35,577 bases of DNA from Verrucomicrobiota bacterium (GTDB lineage Bacteria; Verrucomicrobiota; Verrucomicrobiia; Limisphaerales; UBA1096), in NCBI GenBank assembly GCA_014382705.1, contig JACNJE010000067.1, forward strand, positions 1-35,577, read 5' to 3'. Shown in pieces: positions 1 through 7,703 of the stretch. The notes below the pieces were generated by a model. The model had not been told where the DNA came from. It saw nothing but the letters and a program-made list of their open reading frames with translations, and ran no database searches. Numbering within the stretch: position 1 is the stretch's first letter; each line of letters starts with the position of its first letter. The translations under genes were made by a program, and so were the position numbers.

Positions 1-671
1 TCAAAGGTCACGCGGCGGATGAGTGTCAATCGGTCGGCTAATGGTGCCGGGTTCACCCCCTTGGGTAGTTGCACGCTAATGAAGGCGTCGATGGGGTTGG
101 CCGTCGGGATTGGCAGCTTTGGCCGCTTAACCGGCTGATACGCCCAGAGATTCTTTGAATCATATTTCCGATTGGTCCAATCCTCGCTCAAGCCACCGCT
201 GGTCTGGACTTGCACCCCACCCTCAACACCCCATGGATCCTTCTGCTTCAGCAAAGTTGCCAACTGCTTTGCATTCGGCCAAGGCGCACCTCCGGCAATC
301 CAATCCTTGATGTACGCCACCTGCTCCGCATTGAGCTTGTCATTCTCCTTGGGCGGCATCGGCTCCCAGTCATCCTCATGCGTGCGCGTGACAGCCAAAT
401 ACAACGGGCTTTGAAGTGGCTTGCCGGGGAGGATCGAAGGCTCTTCGCTATCGCCGCCCTTGAGTAAAGCGGCGCGGCTGCGCATATCGAAGTCGCCCTT
501 GAGCTTCTTCTCGGGATTCTCACCGTGACAGGCCAGACACTTGGACTGAAAAAGGGGCAGCACCTTCCGCACAAACAGCACCTCCGCCGGCACGGTCTCG
601 GTCGCCCAAGTTTGCCAGCCCGGTGCAAGCAGGAGGAGCGAGGCAAAACTTATGGAGACGTGACGGTTCAT
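1..671 (-). CDS. PSCyt1 / DUF1549 cytochrome c-type protein (3' end cut by window edge)
   Basis: This reading frame opens with an ATG at 669-671 and runs off the left end of the window, so only about 223 N-terminal residues are visible. Residues 1-23 form a signal peptide (MNRHVSISFASLLLLAPGW). A heme-binding CxxCH motif (CLACHG, about residues 45-50) begins a PSCyt1 cytochrome c domain. That domain ends with the family hallmarks MPPKE and YIKDWIAGGAPWP near residues 120-145. The last visible part (NPIDAFISVQL, then ADRLTLIRRVTFD) is the start of a DUF1549 domain, so the full protein is probably PSCyt1-DUF1549-DUF1553. Members are secreted or periplasmic and their chemistry is unknown. It lies 51 nt downstream of the DUF3472 gene on the same strand and may be cotranscribed with it. 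Domain identity is recognised by eye from family patterns. Confidence 0.85.
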   Translation of the reverse strand, partial: MNRHVSISFASLLLLAPGWQTWATETVPAEVLFVRKVLPLFQSKCLACHGENPEKKLKGDFDMRSRAALLKGGDSEEPSILPGKPLQSPLYLAVTRTHEDDWEPMPPKENDKLNAEQVAYIKDWIAGGAPWPNAKQLATLLKQKDPWGVEGGVQVQTSGGLSEDWTNRKYDSKNLWAYQPVKRPKLPIPTANPIDAFISVQLPKGVNPAPLADRLTLIRRVTF

Positions 672-722
672 TCGTCGTTCCCGGAAAGGGTCACAATTAA
701 ATCAACAGAAAACCATGGCATC

Positions 723-1862
723 TTATTCAACGTTTTGCTGTTCCACGGAAAGAAGATTGGATTGGTTGCCGAGAATGTCCCGGGAGCGAAGGCGGATAAA
801 AATCTGCGCTTGGCCAAGCGGTGGTTGGATGGGCAACACCGCGCTGCGCGCGTGCGGCTTGACCTTTTCGAGCCGAAATAACGGCTTTCCCTCGCCGGAT
901 GAATTATCGTGACCGGTGATCGTGTAGGCAAATTGCGGCAGCGTCTTCGGATCGGTCTCCCACGTGAGTTCAAGGTTGCCCCGCTTGGCCAAGCGCACCT
1001 TGGCGGACTTGAGTTTGATTGGCGCGTAGCCCGGCTTGGTTTCCGTGCGCTTGATGCGGTGCCACGATGGGTTGGCCGCGCTTGGTTTCGTGTCACGCCC
1101 ACCGGCGGTCATGAAATAAAACGGGCCGGCCTCATCGCCGGCCACGCCGCCGTTCCAGTTCGTCTTGAAATTGAACGAACGCTTCCCCGGCACGAGGTCC
1201 CAATGGTTCACCGAGTAGCGGCCGCCGCCGAACGCGTGCCATTGGCCGTCGAGTTTGCGCTTCCAACCGCCCCGCAGGTTCGTCGTTCGCGGTTTGCTGC
1301 CGGTATTGAGCCAATCCTCGATGAACGCATCCGTCGCCCCCTTGAAAAACGCCTCCTTAGCCGCGACATCCATCGTCACCAAATGCGTCCACTCCCCGGT
1401 TTTTCCCGAGCGCACCCAGTAGCCGTAAAACGTATGCTCCCCGACCGGCCAAGCGCGGGCAACCAGCGTGTACCAACTGTCCGTCTCCCAGCCTAATTCA
1501 AAATTCCACGACTTAAGACCGGTCCCCTCGCCGCCAAACGTTTGCGTCAACGTCTTCGCCCCCCGGTGCACGGCGCGGATCGGCGTGGTGTGCGCCTTGT
1601 GATCCCAGATGGAGAAAAGATAAATGTGCCCCCTCGGGTGGGCCTGGATGCCCGCGTAACCGGCCGCCCTGCCCCGCCAGCCAAGCGCCTCGTAATAAGT
1701 GTACAACGCCTCGCCCAACTTGGGTACTCGCACCTCATTGATCACGATGTCGCCGTCGAAGTTGTCGTCAAAGACAAAGTGCGACGACGGCGCGGAGTCT
1801 TGGGCGTTCGCAACGAACGCCGAGGCGGTGAACCACACAGAAAAAATGAATCGATAAACCAT
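723..1862 (-). CDS. Secreted DUF3472 domain protein
   Basis: This is a 379-residue protein with an N-terminal signal peptide (cleavage probably after VANAQ, about residue 21). Residues about 30-290 resemble DUF3472: an aromatic- and glycine-rich fold with a 'YAGIQ...IYLFSIWD' stretch, 'FGGEGTG' and 'GRYSVNHWDL'. The last 90 residues (from about 290) look like a fibronectin- or Ig-like beta-sandwich. Function is unknown; DUF3472 proteins are secreted and often sit with polysaccharide-degradation genes. The gene contains two perfect copies of the CGCTTGGCCAAGCG palindrome, one read as LAKR (982-995) and one read as LGQA (807-820). The same DNA word is therefore used in two different frames in one gene. 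The start ATG lies 3 nt after the stop of a small upstream ORF. Assignment to DUF3472 is by pattern and moderately sure. Confidence 0.82.
   Translation of the reverse strand: MVYRFIFSVWFTASAFVANAQDSAPSSHFVFDDNFDGDIVINEVRVPKLGEALYTYYEALGWRGRAAGYAGIQAHPRGHIYLFSIWDHKAHTTPIRAVHRGAKTLTQTFGGEGTGLKSWNFELGWETDSWYTLVARAWPVGEHTFYGYWVRSGKTGEWTHLVTMDVAAKEAFFKGATDAFIEDWLNTGSKPRTTNLRGGWKRKLDGQWHAFGGGRYSVNHWDLVPGKRSFNFKTNWNGGVAGDEAGPFYFMTAGGRDTKPSAANPSWHRIKRTETKPGYAPIKLKSAKVRLAKRGNLELTWETDPKTLPQFAYTITGHDNSSGEGKPLFRLEKVKPHARSAVLPIQPPLGQAQIFIRLRSRDILGNQSNLLSVEQQNVE
807..820. repeat. Perfect 14-bp palindrome CGCTTGGCCAAGCG
   Basis: An exact copy inside the DUF3472 coding region, read in the frame that gives Leu-Gly-Gln-Ala. 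It is one of eight exact 14-mers in the window. Confidence 0.95.
982..995. repeat. Perfect 14-bp palindrome CGCTTGGCCAAGCG
   Basis: A second exact copy inside the DUF3472 gene, 175 bp from the first. Here it is read in the frame giving Leu-Ala-Lys-Arg. Confidence 0.95.
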
Positions 1863-1865
1863 GAA

Positions 1866-2066
1866 TCAATGGGGCTGTTTACGGATATCAAGTGTGGCCT
1901 TCCGCACCGAGAACGCATCGGCGCCGGAGCCACTCAGCGCGTAGTCGCGCGCAGCCTCGCGCTTGGCCAAGCGCATGCCGACCTCCGCCGGCTTGGCCAA
2001 GCTGAACAGGATGAGCGCCACGCCGAGGCTGGCCCAATGAGGGAGCGTCGGAACCACTGTTTGCAT
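1866..2066 (-). CDS. Small hypothetical ORF rich in the iterated palindrome (doubtful)
   Basis: This is an open frame of about 66 residues if it starts at the ATG at 2064-2066; it can be extended to 2111 with another ATG. The stop lies 3 nt before the DUF3472 start, which suits an operon. A hydrophobic stretch (LGVALILFSLA, about residues 14-24) could be a weak signal or membrane segment. I recognise no domain. Two copies of the iterated palindrome lie in it (1959-1974 and 1991-2002), both read as LAK. A GAGG lies about 12 nt upstream of the start, so ribosome-binding evidence is weak. It could be a real small protein, the remnant of a larger gene, or non-coding sequence between the glyoxalase and DUF3472 genes. 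Confidence 0.35.
   Translation of the reverse strand: MQTVVPTLPHWASLGVALILFSLAKPAEVGMRLAKREAARDYALSGSGADAFSVRKATLDIRKQPH
1959..1974. repeat. Perfect 16-bp palindrome GCGCTTGGCCAAGCGC
   Basis: This is the 14-mer extended by one matching base pair on each side. It lies 16 bp from a second, 12-bp copy (GCTTGGCCAAGC, 1991-2002) in the same small ORF. Confidence 0.95.
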
Positions 2067-2115
2067 GGGGTCACGATGACCTCGGGGACGAAAAAAGACA
2101 ACCCGATTCATGTGC

Positions 2116-2517
2116 CTATCCGGCGCCCAGCGGCTCCCAAAAAGTCAGGGTGTTGCCGGAAGGATCGTCGAGATTGAGATCAGTGTTGCGGCCGGTGCCG
2201 CGGGGATCGACCACCACGGGGGCGGGGCGATCGCCGGCGCGGGCACGGAGATGGTCGCAGAAGGCTTCGATGCCACGCACGGGAATGCGCACTTCGGCGG
2301 GCGGATCCTCGGGCTGGGCATGGCCATTGAGATGAATCACGGCCTCGGCCAGGCGCAGTTGCAAATAGAGCGGTGAATCGGGCGTCTCGTGGAAGCGATG
2401 TTCCCACTCGATCTCAAACCCGAGGTAATCGACATAAAACGCGCGCGCCGCCCGTTCATCAACCATCCGCAGCACGGGAATGGAGGAGCCGATCTCGAAT
2501 GACGGCACGGCGGGCAT
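2116..2517 (-). CDS. Glyoxalase / bleomycin-resistance-fold (VOC) protein
   Basis: This is a 133-residue cytoplasmic protein without a signal peptide. It shows the vicinal-oxygen-chelate layout: an N-terminal beta strand with 'SIPVLRMVDERAARAFYVDYLGF' character and a central 'SPLYLQLRLAEAVIHLNGH'. It ends with the hallmark 'LDDPSGNTLTFWEP' (about residues 116-129). This fits the glyoxalase-superfamily/BRP-like group; such proteins bind metal or sequester small molecules, and the substrate here cannot be told. The start lies 4 nt after the stop of the DUF1592 gene, so the two are probably cotranscribed, although no functional link is evident. It is the only obviously cytoplasmic enzyme in the left third of the window. 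Confidence 0.88.
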   Translation of the reverse strand: MPAVPSFEIGSSIPVLRMVDERAARAFYVDYLGFEIEWEHRFHETPDSPLYLQLRLAEAVIHLNGHAQPEDPPAEVRIPVRGIEAFCDHLRARAGDRPAPVVVDPRGTGRNTDLNLDDPSGNTLTFWEPLGAG

Positions 2518-2521
2518 TGGG

Positions 2522-4984
2522 TCAGTTGGTCTGGAACGCCTTGCTCTGGACCACGGCTTCCACCAAATCGCGCAGGCCGGCGTTGGGTTGCTTCATGCGC
2601 GTGGTGATGGCGTCGAGTTGCGGGCGGTCGAGCGCGATGAGTTCGCGGCCCAGCGCGTAGGTGAGGAGTTTCTCCGTGAGATTGCGGGTGAACAGCTCGT
2701 GGCGACCGGACATCAGGCGACGAAATTCGTCCGGCGTCTTAAAGGTTGCGCCGTCGGGCAGTTTACCGGAAGCGTCCACCGGCAGGTTGCGTCCGTACTC
2801 CGTGCGCCAGCCGCCGATGGCGTCGAAGTTTTCCAAAGCGAACCCGAGCGGATCAATCTTGCGATGACACTCGGCGCAGGTGGCAATTTCCCGATGCTTC
2901 TCCAGTTGCCCGCGAATGGTGACGGCGCCCCGGATATCCGGCTCGATCGAGGGAACATCCGGCGGCGGGGGCGGCGGCGTGTAGCCGAGCAGTTTCTCCA
3001 GCACATAAATGCCGCGGATGACGGGCGAGGTGTCCACGCCGTTGGCCGAAGCCGTGAGGAAGGCGCCCTGCCCGATCAGCCCGCCGCGGCCGGTGCCCTT
3101 GAGCGACACGCGTTTGAGGTCGTTGCCCTCCACCCCGGCGATGCCATAGTGCAAAGCGAGTTCGCGGTTGAGAAAGGAATATTCGGCATCCAGAAATTCG
3201 CGCGGCGGACGGTTGCGATCGAGCATGTGTCGAAAGAACAATTCCGTTTCCCGGCGCATAGCGGCCTCGAGGTTATCGCGGTAGAACACCAAAAATTCCC
3301 CGGAAGGCGGCATGGTGCCGATGTTGTCGAGATCCAGCCAGCGGCGCACGAAGTGGCGGACAAACCGCTCGGACCGGGGATCGGCTAACATGCGTTTGAC
3401 CTGCGCAGACAAATCGGCCCGCAGTTTGCCGGCGTCGGCCAGCTTGAGGAGCATGGCATCCGGTGGCGCGGACCAGAGGAAATACGACAACCGCGACGCC
3501 AACGCCACTTCGCTCAGCTCCCCTTCGCCGAGGTTGAGATACAGAAACCCGGGCGAGCAAAGAATCGCTTGGCAGCCCAGCTGAAGTGCCTGTAAGGGCT
3601 TCACGCCTTCCTTGAGTTTGGCAGTCACAAGTTGCTGGATCGGCTCCAGCTCACCGGCCAGCGGCGGACGGCGAAACGCCTTTTCAGCGAAGGCTTCGAG
3701 ACGGCGGGCAATCGTGGAAGCGTCCAGTTGGTCCGGCGTCAGGTTGCCGTACAGCGCGCGATGCCCGACGGTTGGCCAGGCCTCCACGTGCGGGCCTTCA
3801 ACCTGAATTTCCCAGATGCGCAGGCTCGGCCCGCGATACGCCTTGAGCACACCGTGCGCCTTTTCGGTGCCGCCTTTCATGCCAATGAACGGTTTGAACT
3901 CCGGCTTGTCGGCGGCCAGCGTCGTCAGCACACGGACCATCCGCTTGGCCGCCAGCGGACCGTTGCGAAAGCGCACTTCCGGTTCATAGCCAGCTTCCAT
4001 GAACACGGTCCACTCGAACCATTTCGGCTCCTCATTGGTCAGCTCAATGCGCGCCAGCGAGGTCATCTTCGAAACATTGCCGGTGCTGGTGACACTGCCG
4101 CGCCGATCGACGGAGGCAATTTCCATCACCAGCGGATCGCCATTGCGAAAATCGCCGAGCGCCTTGCCGTAATCATGAACGCGATTCACCGCAGCAGCCC
4201 GCACGCGGATGGTGTAGATGCCGCTGTGAGCAACGCCGCCCTCCCGGTGCAACGGCACGAAGCCGATGTGCCCACCGCGATAATGGCGGCCCACGAGATC
4301 CGTGTACGGCGTGTCCGGGATATACCGGTAGCGGTCGACCTGAAAAAGTTTCGGCAGCTCAGCACCCGCCTTGCCCTTGAAGTAAAATGGCGACGGCTGC
4401 GCGTATTGCTTGGAAGCCGGCCGCGGGCCAAACTGCGTGGCCCGGCGAATGGCTTCTTCCGCCGCGATAAAATAATGATCCATCAACCGACCGGAAGTGA
4501 CCAGTTCAGCGCCGTTGTTATCGAACCCATGCACCGTCACCTCCGCCGGAAAATCCTCGGCGGGATCCCACACGTCCACATTCAACCCGAGCAAATCGCC
4601 AATCGTCTGCCGATATTCCCAGGAGTTAAGCCGTCGCAACACACTACGGCCACCGGCATTGCTCAACTCGGCCCGGGCCGTTTTCAATTGCCGCGTCAAA
4701 TGCGCGATCACCTCGGCCCGCTCGGCCGCCGTGGGCTGGGCTTCATCCTCCGGCGGCATCTCGCCCAGATTTAATTGATCCACGATTTCCTGATAACGCT
4801 CCAGATCATCGAGCTTCGTGATCCGCTCCGGCAACAGATCAAACCGCCGAGACGCCTTTTGTTTCTGCGCCCCGTGGCAGCGGATACAGTGGGTTTTGAG
4901 AAAGGTTTGGGTCCGTTCGTTCGCGTCGACCATGGTGCCGCCTGCGAACAGGAGCAGCGCAGCATATTTACAGAACGTGTTCAT
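2522..4984 (-). CDS. PSCyt1-DUF1587-DUF1592-DUF1588-DUF1585 secreted cytochrome c-like protein
   Basis: I place the start at the ATG at 4982-4984 (820 residues), because it is followed by a signal peptide (MNTFCKYAALLLFAGG). It also lies 2 nt after the stop of the DUF1552 gene, with GTAAGG just upstream. A longer frame to 5074 has no signal sequence. Domains in order are PSCyt1 with heme motif CIRCHG (about residues 33-38), DUF1587 (from about 112, RRLNSWEYRQTIGDLLG), a long middle part with DUF1595/DUF1592 (SRLSYFLWSAPPD), and DUF1588 with a second CxxCH (CAECHRKIDPLGFALENFD, about residue 702). The C-terminus is DUF1585 (LTEKLLTYALGRELIALD). This is the full canonical order for the family. 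Such proteins are nearly always encoded next to a DUF1552 partner, as here. Redox or scaffold roles are speculative. It contains no copy of the iterated palindrome. Confidence 0.93.
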   Translation of the reverse strand: MNTFCKYAALLLFAGGTMVDANERTQTFLKTHCIRCHGAQKQKASRRFDLLPERITKLDDLERYQEIVDQLNLGEMPPEDEAQPTAAERAEVIAHLTRQLKTARAELSNAGGRSVLRRLNSWEYRQTIGDLLGLNVDVWDPAEDFPAEVTVHGFDNNGAELVTSGRLMDHYFIAAEEAIRRATQFGPRPASKQYAQPSPFYFKGKAGAELPKLFQVDRYRYIPDTPYTDLVGRHYRGGHIGFVPLHREGGVAHSGIYTIRVRAAAVNRVHDYGKALGDFRNGDPLVMEIASVDRRGSVTSTGNVSKMTSLARIELTNEEPKWFEWTVFMEAGYEPEVRFRNGPLAAKRMVRVLTTLAADKPEFKPFIGMKGGTEKAHGVLKAYRGPSLRIWEIQVEGPHVEAWPTVGHRALYGNLTPDQLDASTIARRLEAFAEKAFRRPPLAGELEPIQQLVTAKLKEGVKPLQALQLGCQAILCSPGFLYLNLGEGELSEVALASRLSYFLWSAPPDAMLLKLADAGKLRADLSAQVKRMLADPRSERFVRHFVRRWLDLDNIGTMPPSGEFLVFYRDNLEAAMRRETELFFRHMLDRNRPPREFLDAEYSFLNRELALHYGIAGVEGNDLKRVSLKGTGRGGLIGQGAFLTASANGVDTSPVIRGIYVLEKLLGYTPPPPPPDVPSIEPDIRGAVTIRGQLEKHREIATCAECHRKIDPLGFALENFDAIGGWRTEYGRNLPVDASGKLPDGATFKTPDEFRRLMSGRHELFTRNLTEKLLTYALGRELIALDRPQLDAITTRMKQPNAGLRDLVEAVVQSKAFQTN

Positions 4985-4986
4985 CC

Positions 4987-6234
4987 TTACCCGATTTTCA
5001 TGGGGGAAAACGTGCCGGTGCTGCGTCCGAAACGATCGGCCTCGGAGCCGAACCATTGCAGGGCGGACAGCCACAGGTTCGAAAGCGGCACGCGTTTGTG
5101 TGGATCGGCGGGGCAGACCAGGTGACCGTGATGTTGAATGCCGCCGCCGGCCAGAATCACGGGGAGGTTGCGGTTGCTGTGGCTCGATCCGTCACTCATA
5201 CCGCTGCCAAAGACGATCAGGGTGTTGTCGAAAATCTGCGCTTCCTGCAGTCGGGTCATGAAGTTGGCGAGCTTGGTGGTCAGGAAGGCTTCAATCACCT
5301 TCAACTGATCAATGCGGCCGGGCGCCTTGCCGTGGTGTGAGAGGCCGTGGTAGCTGCCCAAATCCAGCTCGGAGGTGCGAAAGCCCATGCCGGTTTCCAG
5401 AGTCGCAATGCGCGTGGAATCGGTCTGCAACGCCAGCGCCATCAGGTCATATAACAGAGCCACCTCGTCGATGTGCTGTCGTTCCTCATCCTGCACCTCG
5501 GCAATCGGCGGCTTGGGCTTGGGTCGATCGAGCCATTCTTTCGACATCTGCAAGCGCCGTTCCACGTCGCGCACCGAGGTGAGGTACTGGTCGAGCTTGG
5601 TGCGATCGGCCGCGTTGAGGGTGCGGTTCAGGGCGCTGGCCGAATCGCGTAGGGCGTCGAGTACACTGCCGCGATGTTGCAGTCGCGTGCGTTCGGCGGC
5701 TCGGGCTTCCTGCGGCGAGTTGACGAACAACGCCCGAAACAGCTTGGCGGGATTGTTGACCGGCGGCACGTGCACGCCAGCGCGTGTCCAGCACATGTCG
5801 GTGCCGTTGACGATGCCGGTGTTGATCGTGGGAAATCGCGTGGCGCTGCCGACCAGCCCAGCGGCGGCCTGATCCAGCGAGATGTTCTTCTCGGGGAACC
5901 CGGCGGATTCCTCTTTCTTGATACTGGTCAAAAAACCCTGCACCGCCCGGTGACCGCCATTGAGTTCGTGGTCCAGATTCGAGAACACGGTGAGGTCATT
6001 GCGATGCGCCTCCAGCGGCTTCAGCGTCGAGGTCGCCACATAATCTTTCCCGGCGGTTTGCGGAAAGAAATTGCCGGGGTAAAAGCCCAGATGATTACCC
6101 ACGCAGACGAGTCGGCGCGGAGTTTTTTCATCCGTCTTCGCTCCGACCGCCAGACTTTCAAAGATCGGAAGCGTCAGCGCGAAGCCGGTGCCTTGCAGAA
6201 ATCGGCGCCGGTTCAATGGGATCGTTTTGTTCAT
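4987..6234 (-). CDS. Tat-exported DUF1552 protein
   Basis: This is a 415-residue protein when started at the ATG at 6232-6234; a GTG at 6258 is an alternative. The N-terminus MNKTIPLNRRRFLQGTGFAL is a twin-arginine signal. The body matches DUF1552: 'RRLVCVGNHLGFYPGNFFP' (residues about 40-58), 'HRNDLTVFSNLDHELNGGH', 'SLDQAAAG', and near the end 'NTLIVFGSGMSDGSSHSNRNLPVILAGGG'. DUF1552 resembles the alkaline-phosphatase-like DUF1501 group in gross layout, but its activity is unknown. The stop is 2 nt before the DUF1592-type cytochrome start, the usual partner arrangement, so the two are likely made together and exported by different routes (Tat here, Sec for the cytochrome). The 177 nt upstream separate it from the sulfatase and may hold its promoter; I see no clear -35/-10. 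Confidence 0.92.
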   Translation of the reverse strand: MNKTIPLNRRRFLQGTGFALTLPIFESLAVGAKTDEKTPRRLVCVGNHLGFYPGNFFPQTAGKDYVATSTLKPLEAHRNDLTVFSNLDHELNGGHRAVQGFLTSIKKEESAGFPEKNISLDQAAAGLVGSATRFPTINTGIVNGTDMCWTRAGVHVPPVNNPAKLFRALFVNSPQEARAAERTRLQHRGSVLDALRDSASALNRTLNAADRTKLDQYLTSVRDVERRLQMSKEWLDRPKPKPPIAEVQDEERQHIDEVALLYDLMALALQTDSTRIATLETGMGFRTSELDLGSYHGLSHHGKAPGRIDQLKVIEAFLTTKLANFMTRLQEAQIFDNTLIVFGSGMSDGSSHSNRNLPVILAGGGIQHHGHLVCPADPHKRVPLSNLWLSALQWFGSEADRFGRSTGTFSPMKIG

Positions 6235-6411
6235 TAGCAAAAATAGATATCCAGCCACTAGTGTCCGGTTTAAAACCCCGGATAATAGGGCTCATGGTTG
6301 ATGTTGGAGTTCATGGTCTGTAGGGGGTGTTGCGAAAATGCCTGTAAAATGGGGGTCTTCTCGAAAAGCGACACAATCAATTCCTTTAGAATTGTGTAGA
6401 GGCTGGCGGGA

Positions 6412-7698
6412 TTATTTTTTCGCCTCGAGCTGATCGGTCAGTGCGCGCAGTTCGGCCAGCAACTCGGGATGCTTCTGGGCGAGGTTGTTGCGTTCGCCGA
6501 GATCGGCCTCCAGATCGTACAGTTCCTCGGCTTTGGGGCGTTGGTCGTCGACTGCGTAGCCGTGAAAATGCGCATTGGCGCGGAGGTATTTCCACTTTCC
6601 TTTCCGCACGCCGGCTTTGTTGAAGTAGAAAAACTCGCGCCCCGTCTCGCGTTTGCCGAGCAAAAGATCGGTCTGATCGATGCCATCAATGTGGCGATCC
6701 TTGGGCAGCGCGAAGCCGCACAGGGTGGCAAAGGTGGGCATGAAATCGATGGAGGCAAATACCGCATCATTTACGCGCCCCGCCGGCACCCTGCCCGGCC
6801 AACGCACAATGCACGGCAACCGATAGCCGGCCTCGTAGGGCGAGCCTTTGCCGTTGCGCAGCGGCCCGGCTTCGCCCCAGAAGATGGCGCCGGCCGGATG
6901 CCCCTTCTTGCGCTTGGTGTATTTGTCCTGATTCCACGGGCCGTTGTCGCTCGTGTAAATGACCAACGTGTTGTCGGCCAGTTTCAATGCGTCCAGCGTG
7001 TCGAGCAGGCGGCCGGTTTCGAAATCGAATTCCTCCACCACATCGCCGTACAAACCGCCCTTGGATTTGCCGCGAAACTTCGGCGAGGCATCAATGATCG
7101 TGTGCATCATCGTGTGCGCAAGATACAGCACGAAGGGCTTCTTCGGATCACGCTTGTTCTTCAGATAATCAATCGACTTATCCGTGTAGAGCTTGATCAA
7201 GCCGCCCATGTCACGCGTGGAACCCGCGTCCTCGTTGTTCTCATGCAGCTTCACCACGCCGTTGTCATTCGCGCCTAGTGCGCCATAAAAATAATCGAAC
7301 CCCTGCGCGTTCGGCATGCGCGGGATGATGGCTTTGCGGTTGGACACATCCCATTTACCGATGCAGGCGGTTTGATAGCCGGCCTTGCCGATCAGTTCCG
7401 CCCAGGTGATTTCCTCTGCCGGCATGCCCCAGCCGCCACTGCGGATGGGCTGGCGACCGGTCAATAGCGCCGAACGCGACGGACCGCAGACGGTCTGCGA
7501 ATAAAACGACGTAAAACGCGTGCCTTCCTTAGCCAGTTGATCCAGACGCGGCGTTTTGTTTTTCGTGTTCCCGTAACAGGCAAGATCGGCGTAGCCCTGA
7601 TCATCGGTGAAGATGATGACGATGTTCGGACGTTCCGCCGCGATTATCGCTAGAGCGGAAACAAACAGTAGAGATAAGACTGTCAGGATGTTTTTCAT
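6412..7698 (-). CDS. Secreted S1-family sulfatase with GKWD in place of GKWH
   Basis: This is a 428-residue sulfatase with a signal peptide (residues 1-21, ending ALAIIAAE). The metal-binding Asp pair is in 'IIFTDDQGYADLACYG'. The formylglycine motif is CGPSR (Cys about residue 71). 'AHTMMH' and 'YTSDNGPW' supply further active-site positions, and 'GKGSPYEAGYRLPCIVRWPG' the late lysine. The usual GKWHLG is GKWDVS here, so the histidine that normally follows the catalytic lysine is Asp. This could mean altered specificity or lower activity. The gene follows the DUF1501 gene by 5 nt on the same strand, giving a DUF1549/1553-DUF1501-sulfatase operon. Its 'QLAKEG' segment is encoded with CTGGCTAAG, unlike homologues in this window that use TTGGCCAAG. 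No iterated palindrome lies in this gene. Confidence 0.93.
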   Translation of the reverse strand: MKNILTVLSLLFVSALAIIAAERPNIVIIFTDDQGYADLACYGNTKNKTPRLDQLAKEGTRFTSFYSQTVCGPSRSALLTGRQPIRSGGWGMPAEEITWAELIGKAGYQTACIGKWDVSNRKAIIPRMPNAQGFDYFYGALGANDNGVVKLHENNEDAGSTRDMGGLIKLYTDKSIDYLKNKRDPKKPFVLYLAHTMMHTIIDASPKFRGKSKGGLYGDVVEEFDFETGRLLDTLDALKLADNTLVIYTSDNGPWNQDKYTKRKKGHPAGAIFWGEAGPLRNGKGSPYEAGYRLPCIVRWPGRVPAGRVNDAVFASIDFMPTFATLCGFALPKDRHIDGIDQTDLLLGKRETGREFFYFNKAGVRKGKWKYLRANAHFHGYAVDDQRPKAEELYDLEADLGERNNLAQKHPELLAELRALTDQLEAKK

Positions 7699-7703
7699 GT
7701 CAT

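Noticed and set aside
2480-3388. Plus-strand open frame of about 300 codons opposite the DUF1592 gene
   Set aside because: It is a shadow of a high-GC gene: the opposite strand carries a complete known domain order, and this frame shows no domain or start signal.
3632-4774. Plus-strand open frame of 380 codons
   Set aside because: It is antisense to the DUF1592-type gene, with low-complexity Arg/His-rich translation and no recognisable motif.
6373-6395. AATTC-CTTTA-GAATT hairpin downstream of the sulfatase at 6412
   Set aside because: The stem is only five A/T-rich pairs and has no T run, so it is too weak to call a terminator.
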